A stretch of 33,146 nucleotides of DNA from Gnetum montanum. Taxonomy: Eukaryota > Streptophyta > Gnetopsida > Gnetales > Gnetaceae. Both the position numbers and the translations under genes were made by a program. The notes below the pieces were generated by a model. It saw only the letters and a program-made list of their open reading frames with translations, was not told where the DNA came from and ran no database searches. Shown here one piece after another: positions 29,750-33,146 of this stretch (position 1 is the first letter of the stretch; each line of letters opens with the position of its first letter). Where the stretch lies: positions 20,938 to 54,083 of the forward strand of contig MNCI01025305.1 of NCBI GenBank assembly GCA_015680685.1. Reading direction: 5' to 3'.

Positions 29750-32650
29750 GAAAATAATTCCAAATGCACATAAACAAATTAGACAAAGTAGGTTGATCAC
29801 CAAAAATGACTTTATTGATACTTGGTTGAAAGTTGTTACAAACTTTGGATGTCCCTTTCTAAGTATGTTGAGCAATAAGACACTCAAAAATATATGAGAA
29901 AATGAGTCTTCACTTCTACAAAGAGGATATTGAGGAGAAACATTTCCTATATGTATAAGAAGAGTATTGATGGGAAGACCTTGACAAATAAGACACCATA
30001 AAAAATACAAATTTTAGAAAATGTAAGAGCTCTCCAAATATCTTTTATTTTCCTTATCGAAAAGTGCAATGATAATTGCATTTTCTAGGCCTTATTGAAT
30101 TTATTACGAATAAAATCATTTTTGTAATAATTTCATAAGAAACTTTCAAATTAAAAAGAAAAACAAATTTGGTATCCTTCCAAAAATATTTGGAAAAGCC
30201 TAATACAAATTGTTAACTTTAAATAAATTCTTAAGATTGGAAATAATTTTTTGAAATTTCTTTTTCCTTTTTCTATTCAAACCATAGAAGTTAGAAGCTT
30301 CATTCTAAGTAATCCATCTATCATGCATACGTAGATGAGAAACTGCAATGATACTAAATCTGCTCCAAATGTACATAATCTAGATGCACTAGGAGTCTAA
30401 GCTCCTTCATTAAAAGGAAGCCGCTATGGGCTAATTTGCTTAAGCATATCTTCTGAAATTATAATATGATTGTAATTCCAATATTTACTAAGCTTCCAAC
30501 ATATCTTCCAAATTTATTTAAAATTTGAAGAACTAGGAAGAAAAATGGCTTGAGGTAGAAGAAGACAATGAAGAAAGTTATTAAAAGACCAACTATTATT
30601 ATTTTTAGGTTTTCTTTGTAGAAGTTTGTTTCTTAGAAGGAGCATCCAAATATCATATCTATTAATGCACTTTAGAATACATTTTAATTACAAGAGAAAT
30701 ACCCTAGTTATAACAATTAATGAGGTCAAAGTCTCCATCTTTCTTACTACTAGTGCAAATACCCTAGCTAACTCTAGAAAAACCTTTTCTATGTTCCTTA
30801 GCAAACCAAAGAAACAAATAGATAATACGATCAATTTTCTCCTAAGAAGTTCTAGAAGGAGCCCAACAACTAGGGCAATAAATATGAGTTGATTGAAGCA
30901 TTTGCTTAATAAATAAAACTTTACTAGTAAAGGTGAACTTTTTTTCTTTTTATTTATTAAGCATTTTTTCAATTTTATGAATCACATAATTCTACAAATT
31001 AGTAATACCATGCTGAAAAGAAAAAGATATTCCTAAAATTTTGAAGACAAAATTGTTTTCAAGATTTTTAAAGAATTTAGAGTAACTTACTCATCAACAT
31101 TGCCATTACAATAAATAGAAAATTTTTTCCAATTGATATATGGACATAATAACATGCAATAATCTTCAACTCTAGCTAATATAATATTAATGTTCTACTA
31201 AAAATTGTTAATGATTAAAAAATCATCTACAAAGTGCATGTTATGCAATTGCATACCTTGATCATCAATTAAAATTTCTTTAAGAATATTCCTTTGCAAA
31301 TCATAATGTAGATTATGTTAAAAAAAATTTGCAAGAATAATAAAAAAATAGAGAGCTAGAGAAAAACCTTGAAGAATTATTTCTTATAACTTCCTTCTAC
31401 ACATAGTAAAAGTCATGTTTGATATAGGAGCAAAAATATTTCTAAATTTGGTTGGCAACCCATCAATACCAGAAGCTTTTCCATTAGGCATTAACACCAA
31501 TATATGAGTAAGATCCTCCAATGATGACATGTTATCAAGAAAACATTAATACTATATATAGGGACATGTTGAAAAAGGCATTCAACTTTTCATTGTTCAC
31601 CCCTTTTGATGTAAAAGGATGAGAATAGAATTTGAAAAGATGATGTCTAATCCTTTCATCACAAGTGATTCTCTCTCTATCAACACTTGTAGCATCAATT
31701 TGCCTAGGACGAGGTTTGTCTTTGAGAAACTTTAAAATATTCTTTATTGGTATGTCATCCATGCAAATCCAATTGAGATGAGCTTGAAGATGAGAAGATG
31801 ACTACCAAAAGCTTTGTGAAAATTCAATACAGCAAATGTGGAAAGCTCCTTATCAAGATTTGGATATGAACACTAGAAGGAATCTTTGTTTGGTAAGCAT
31901 TCCATTCTTGCTTCTTATTCTCTAAAGTTCTTTTTTTAAACAACTTTCCAAGATACTTGCATAACATGGTAGTTCTCTCAAAGGCTTAGTTCCACTAGAA
32001 AATCTAGCTTGACTCTCCCCTTGGGTGTGGACAAATATATTAGTTTTGTATAAGTAAATTACAACAAACCTTGCTCTAAAAAAAAAGTATTAACAATGAA
32101 CCTTTTGAGGATTTTTAAGCATACTAAATGCAGACATCTTTAAGCTAAAATGATCCATTTTAAAATATGGACTAAAAAATTATTTAAAATCTAGAAATTC
32201 TATTAAATTTAAAAAGAATTTTAGTAGTAACTGCTCTTAAATTACTTTAAATAAACAACTACTCTCCCATGCTACACTTACCTTGTGATACTATAGGTGT
32301 AGACCTACTAACCACGTTATCTAAATTATAAGAAATGAAATTAAAATCACCTACCATAGTAAAGGGAATTCTTGAAAGCTCATATAAAATATACTTTCCA
32401 ACTAGATATTTCAACTTAGCATCATTAAAAGCATAAATAGAAAAAACACTTAATTATTTTTTACAATAAAAATAATCCAAGCTAGATTGTTTGACTACTT
32501 GAGCTTTCCGTCTTACATAAAGTAAAATTATACATCCATTAAAACTAGCCACTATGCAAAAATAGGTTGCTAAAAGATTAAAAAATTTGATCTTATTATA
32601 GACAAATAAAATTTGGTATAACATCTTTAATAGCATGATAGATATTATAT
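29750..32650 (-). pseudogene. L1-type LINE relic: endonuclease, reverse transcriptase, zf-RVT end
   Basis: Minus strand, in order. An endonuclease segment contains SIYAFNDAKL and MVGDFNFIS (GDFN at 32340-32351). The region before RT reads NILKFLKDKPRPRQIDATSV (about 31730). RT block MPNGKASGIDGLPTKF is at 31448-31490, and the catalytic FVDD box is at 31222-31233 (QLHNMHFVDDFLII). A long decayed region follows, ending with a zf-RVT-like module, FLWCLICQGLPINTLLIHIG and YPLCRSEDSFSHIF (29900-30005). Plant L1 LINEs encode these for target-primed reverse transcription. Stops and shifts are everywhere; it is an old dead copy. Its 5' end is not resolved and an LTR begins at 32672. Confidence 0.78.
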
Positions 32651-32695
32651 GCTCTTAGAGGGTTTGTTAGCTGATGAGTCGTCATTTGGGCAACT

Positions 32696-32759
32696 GCGAT
32701 ATCGCGTACGCGATATCGCATGCCCAGCCGCGATATCGCATGCCCAGCCGCGATATCGC
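32696..32759. promoter_or_regulatory. intact GCGATATCGC palindrome array in U3
   Basis: Four perfect copies at 32696-32705, 32710-32719, 32730-32739 and 32750-32759. The first two flank GTAC, giving a perfect 24-bp palindrome. The last three repeat at exactly 20 bp with the same spacer ATGCCCAGCC. The array ends 16 bp before the TATA box. Confidence 0.85.
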
Positions 32760-32775
32760 GGCCTATCTCCTCATC

Positions 32776-32785
32776 TATAAATAAG
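32776..32785 (+). promoter_or_regulatory. LTR TATA box
   Basis: TATAAATAAG just downstream of the palindrome array, at the same position as in the other LTRs. Confidence 0.6.
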
Positions 32786-33146
32786 AGGTAGACAGATGAG
32801 TTTGGGAGTCAATTCTTAGTTCCTTACCCAAACTCTTGCAGTTTTTCCTTCTTAGAGTTAGAATTATTTCCCAATGTATGCCCGCAGTGTGGTGATTGTA
32901 ATTGTACGACATCCTTATTTGAGTGTGACATACTTGTACACATACATGACCGACAATAAAGATCGAGATTACTTCATCATTGCAGCATTCACTTAGTCTA
33001 ATCATTTAATTAATTGTTATTTACTGCTTTCCTAGTTAGTCTCTCTTACCCTTATCTCATGTTAAAACGCAAAATGAGTACGACTTGATTACGAGCATTT
33101 AAGTGTGACTACTTGGTAACCTAGTAGTGTACCTAGGATCTACACT

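Larger units (their letters stand above)
32672..33146 (+). mobile_element. LTR of another Ty3/Gypsy element, running out of the window
   Basis: Starts TGATGAGTCG. TATA box TATAAATAAG at 32776-32785; CAATAAAGATCGAGATT near 32953. The U5 part has the GAGTACGACTTGATTACGAG block shared with the LTRs at 1-421 and 21261-21723. No PPT stands before it, so it is a 5' LTR or a solo LTR. The left target pentamer would be TTAGC. It has the cleanest palindromes in the window and is probably the youngest insertion. Confidence 0.82.

Noticed and set aside
32696-32759. CRISPR-like array
   Set aside because: The repeats are 10-bp palindromes with identical short spacers inside an LTR; there are no unique spacers of CRISPR length and the context is a plant retrotransposon.

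Overview
This looks like nuclear DNA from a land plant, in a gene-poor, transposon-rich region. The evidence is a set of Ty3/Gypsy LTR retrotransposons of the Athila/Tat kind, an L1-type LINE relic, a plant SWIM-type transposase relic, and one GC-rich, intronless receptor-kinase-like gene in AT-rich surroundings. The species cannot be named from the sequence.

Layout. 1-421 is a minus-strand LTR cutting into element A. Element A (422-8358, plus) is a decayed gag-pol element with its polypurine tract (PPT) and 3' LTR. 8430-9290 (minus) is a relic of a Merlin-type DNA transposase; part of its 5' region is repeated at 12640-13193. There it is joined in frame to a piece of a SWIM zinc-finger transposase (11930-12636, minus). 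Element B (13194-21723, minus) is the best preserved retroelement: gag, protease, RT, RNase H and integrase lie in one frame with a single frameshift. Its two LTRs belong to different subfamilies. Element C (21724-25423, plus) has no pol. It carries one long coiled-coil reading frame riddled with stops but without frameshifts, and shares the PPT, the adjoining sequence and the LTR R/U5 with A and B, so it was probably mobilised in trans. C abuts an older minus-strand LTR fragment (25424-25748), next to a second SWIM transposase relic (25749-26726).

The only intact ordinary gene is at 27328-28371 (minus): a 347-residue membrane protein with a very short N-terminal segment, one transmembrane helix and a kinase fold that has lost the catalytic lysine, the HRD aspartate and the DFG aspartate, so it is a predicted pseudokinase. 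A possible tRNA-derived SINE follows near 29050-29200, then a minus-strand LINE relic (29750-32650). The window ends inside a plus-strand LTR (32672 onward).

The most striking unexplained structure is in the LTR U3 regions. Arrays of the 10-bp palindrome GCGATATCGC lie just upstream of the LTR TATA box (TATAAATAAG). They are cleanest at 32696-32759, where two copies around GTAC make a perfect 24-bp palindrome and three copies repeat at exactly 20 bp. Decayed versions occur in most of the other LTRs. Element C has a different U3 built on GGGGCCCC-like palindromes.
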